Shown here: positions 63,006 through 64,000 of the stretch, piece by piece
Layout of the letters: every line of letters starts with the position of its first letter
How positions within the stretch are numbered: the first letter of the stretch is position 1
NCBI GenBank assembly: GCA_038025085.1
Contig: CM076144.1
Coordinates: 13,237,501-13,301,500, forward strand
From: Tetragonia tetragonoides
Lineage: Eukaryota > Streptophyta > Magnoliopsida > Caryophyllales > Aizoaceae
Direction: 5' to 3'
DNA: 64,000 bases
Made by a program: the position numbers and the translations under genes
The notes under the pieces: model-generated
Seen by the model: only the letters and a program-made list of their open reading frames with translations
Database searches by the model: none
Told to the model about the DNA's origin: nothing

Positions 63006-63337
63006 GGTGCGTTCTTTTTCACTTATTTCCACTGATTCTCACTGATTTAGTAAGGTCCTGTCACTGATTCTCATTGATTGAGTAAGGTCATGCCACTGAT
63101 TTCCACTGATTTAGTAAAGTCCTTCCACTGATTCTCACTGATTCAATAAGATCCTGTCACTGATTCTGTGAGTAGGAATGTAGGTCCTGCCACTGATTTC
63201 CACTGATTGAGTAAGGTCCTGCCAATGATTTTCACTGATTCAATAAGGTCTAACCACTGATTCTCACTGATTGAGTAAGGTCTTGCCACTTATTTCCACT
63301 GATTGAGTAAGATCCAATAAGTGGAAAAGAACACACC
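63006..63337. mobile_element. MITE with internal 30-bp minisatellite
   Basis: Inverted ends GGTGCGTTCTTTTTCAC and GTGGAAAAGAACACACC (two mismatches) enclose about nine copies of CACTGATTTCCACTGATTGA plus GTAAGGTCCTGC-type units. No clear target duplication is seen. Confidence 0.72.
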
Positions 63338-63854
63338 CTAGATGGATCTAAATGACTCTAAATTGAAAAGGTTTGATATTATAATTAGAACTTATGAAGA
63401 TTATATATTTTTTTTTTGAGTGATATGGAGATTATATCTTAATTAACTGATAAAAGTTTTTAACTTCGGTAAAAGGGTGTCTACGTTTAAAGCTTTTAAC
63501 CCAACTACATATCGAATTTTGGTTCTTTACAACCAAAAAAACATATCGAAATTGTAAAAATGTGCTCACTTTAATGGATGACAGATGGGATGTATAAAGA
63601 GAGATGGCATGAGTGAGGAGGACTGAAGAAGGGAGGTGTGGGGCCCAAAGAGCAGGTTGCATCATCACTACAATTGTCGTCATTTGAGAAATTTAGGAGC
63701 TCAATTTTTAAGTATTTTTGATTGCCCCTTTTTGCTGGTTTTGAGCGGGAAAAAAGGATGAATTGGATAAGGGTAGTTTGGGAAGATGACGATCATAGAA
63801 TTTTTTTGTCTTAGCTTTGGCCTTTGGGGCCTGTGAAACAAAAAAAGGGGAGCT
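63338..63854. other. Intergenic DNA
   Basis: No recognised gene or repeat; probably the promoter side of whatever gene lies beyond the window. Confidence 0.4.
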
Positions 63855-63938
63855 ATGGCGGTACAAAGATTCTCCCGGAAGCTGCTGCTGTTGCTGTTGC
63901 TGTTGCTGTTGTTGTTGTTGTTGGTGGTGGTTGCTTAA
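63855..63938 (+). other. Short Leu-run ORF on a CTG/TTG repeat
   Basis: An ATG opens a 27-codon frame: MAVQRFSRK, about 15 Leu, then VVVA and a TAA. The Leu run comes from a CTG/TTG repeat at about 63889-63923. It could be a chance frame, an upstream ORF, or part of a gene to the right. It reads like a signal anchor, but the stop comes at once. Confidence 0.25.
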
Positions 63939-64000
63939 ACAAAAAGGGTTGAGGAAACAATAAAAAGCAGTGGGAGTTTGGTTATCTCAAAACACGAGGA

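Noticed and set aside
63000..63340. Array of regulatory CACTGATT sites
   Set aside because: The repeats are enclosed by inverted MITE-like ends, so a transposon with an internal minisatellite is simpler.

Overview
The window is nuclear DNA of a flowering plant, most likely a eudicot. Its genes have many GT-AG introns and encode plant-type proteins (PAM68, SEC24A, EXORDIUM-like, a photolyase-like/hydrolase fusion). The space between them is filled with plant transposons: Mutator-like elements (MULEs), Stowaway, Tourist and hAT-like MITEs, L1-type LINEs and tRNA-derived SINEs. The species cannot be fixed from the sequence. Gene models below were built by hand from splice sites, reading phase and family resemblance; in every complete model the exon lengths sum to a whole number of codons.

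Host genes. (1) 392-4511 (+): C-terminal part of mitochondrial intermediate peptidase; its 5' end lies left of the window. (2) 7020-12434 (-): 14-exon gene joining a photolyase/cryptochrome N-terminal domain to an alpha/beta hydrolase. (3) 22056-29844 (+): two-exon PAM68 (photosystem II assembly), with a 7.2-kb intron holding nested transposons. (4) 33195-41407 (-): 12-exon SEC24A (COPII coat) with a GC-AG intron. (5) 59737-62353 (-): two-exon EXORDIUM-like secreted protein.

Repeats. A 5'-truncated LINE with a 14-bp target-site duplication lies at 12891-15159. Next is a 310-bp satellite array (about 15.3-20.0 kb, plus a diverged edge to 20.66 kb) with signs of a three-monomer higher-order unit, then a GC-rich minisatellite. 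Just upstream of PAM68 a 115-bp promoter-plus-start-codon segment is duplicated. Non-autonomous MULE-type elements with clear 8-9 bp duplications lie at 5465-6576 and 42440-43446.

Most striking content. Two full-length MULEs encode a transposase joined to an OTU-type cysteine protease. MULE-1 (23728-29338, inside the PAM68 intron) carries an 890-codon transposase-OTU gene broken by two in-frame TAG stops. MULE-2 (50366-56912) carries an intact three-exon, 880-aa transposase-OTU gene. On its opposite arm it carries a convergent plant mobile domain (PMD) gene broken by one stop. Both elements have a short first exon just inside a terminus, then a first intron packed with tandem arrays that are mirrored in the other arm, making large fold-back structures. 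Each sits inside another terminal-inverted-repeat element. My inference is that this is a family of protease-bearing Mutator transposons, with a captured PMD gene in one member.
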